From the NCBI GenBank assembly GCA_020627605.1, contig JAHDGO010000118.1:469-6594 (forward strand): a stretch of 6,126 nucleotides of DNA. Reading direction: 5' to 3'. The notes beneath the pieces were generated by a model. The model saw nothing but the letters and a program-made list of their open reading frames with translations, was not told the DNA's origin and searched no databases. This stretch comes from Yoonia sp. (lineage in GTDB: Bacteria > Pseudomonadota > Alphaproteobacteria > Rhodobacterales > Rhodobacteraceae). Below, piece after piece: positions 6,119 to 6,126 of the stretch; within the stretch, counting starts at the first letter, position 1, and each line of letters begins with the position of its first letter. The translations under genes were made by a program, and so were the position numbers.

Positions 6119-6126
6119 GTTGCAGG

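Noticed and set aside
1..6126. CRISPR arrays, insertion sequences, tRNA genes, attachment sites or terminators
   Set aside because: Reading both strands, I saw no spaced repeats, transposase frames, tRNA-like folds or GC-rich hairpins followed by T runs; coding sequence fills nearly all of the window.

Overview
The window is an interior piece of one compact minus-strand operon, read from high to low coordinates. The DNA is moderately GC-rich. Protein style (a DgoK/DgoA-type galactonate branch, a proteobacterial-type GH36 enzyme and MalF/MalG-type permeases) suggests an alphaproteobacterium, plausibly a marine Rhodobacterales/Roseobacter-type or rhizobial organism. That placement is an inference from gene content and sequence style, not from a marker gene.

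Layout in transcription order: a 45-bp leader at the right edge (6126-6082) with a Shine-Dalgarno (SD) sequence and an imperfect palindrome; a MalF-type sugar ABC permease (6081-5131); a MalG-type permease (5130-4282); a GH36 alpha-galactosidase (4275-2194); an SDR-family oxidoreductase related to sugar 1-dehydrogenases (2197-1442); 2-dehydro-3-deoxygalactonokinase, DgoK (1445-537); and 2-dehydro-3-deoxy-6-phosphogalactonate aldolase, DgoA (533 to beyond base 1, truncated by the window edge). Junctions run from 4-base overlaps to a 6-base gap. No stretch over 50 bases lacks a gene, and no internal promoter or terminator is visible.

The genes form a coherent pathway. An alpha-galactoside is imported by the ABC transporter and hydrolysed in the cytoplasm by the GH36 enzyme. 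The released galactose is handled by the oxidative De Ley-Doudoroff route rather than the Leloir route: galactose to galactonolactone (candidate: the SDR), galactonate, 2-keto-3-deoxygalactonate, its 6-phosphate (DgoK), then pyruvate plus glyceraldehyde 3-phosphate (DgoA). The solute-binding protein, the transporter ATPase, a galactonolactonase and galactonate dehydratase are not in the window and are expected just outside it.

The most notable anomaly is the SDR. It keeps the Gly-rich NAD(P) motif, the Asn, the Ser and the Tyr of the active site, but the catalytic Lys of the YxxxK motif is Asn (residue 160, codon AAT at 1720-1718). Its assignment as the galactose dehydrogenase is therefore attractive by context but biochemically doubtful. 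Apart from this I see no wholly new system; the window is mainly a well-ordered catabolic operon.
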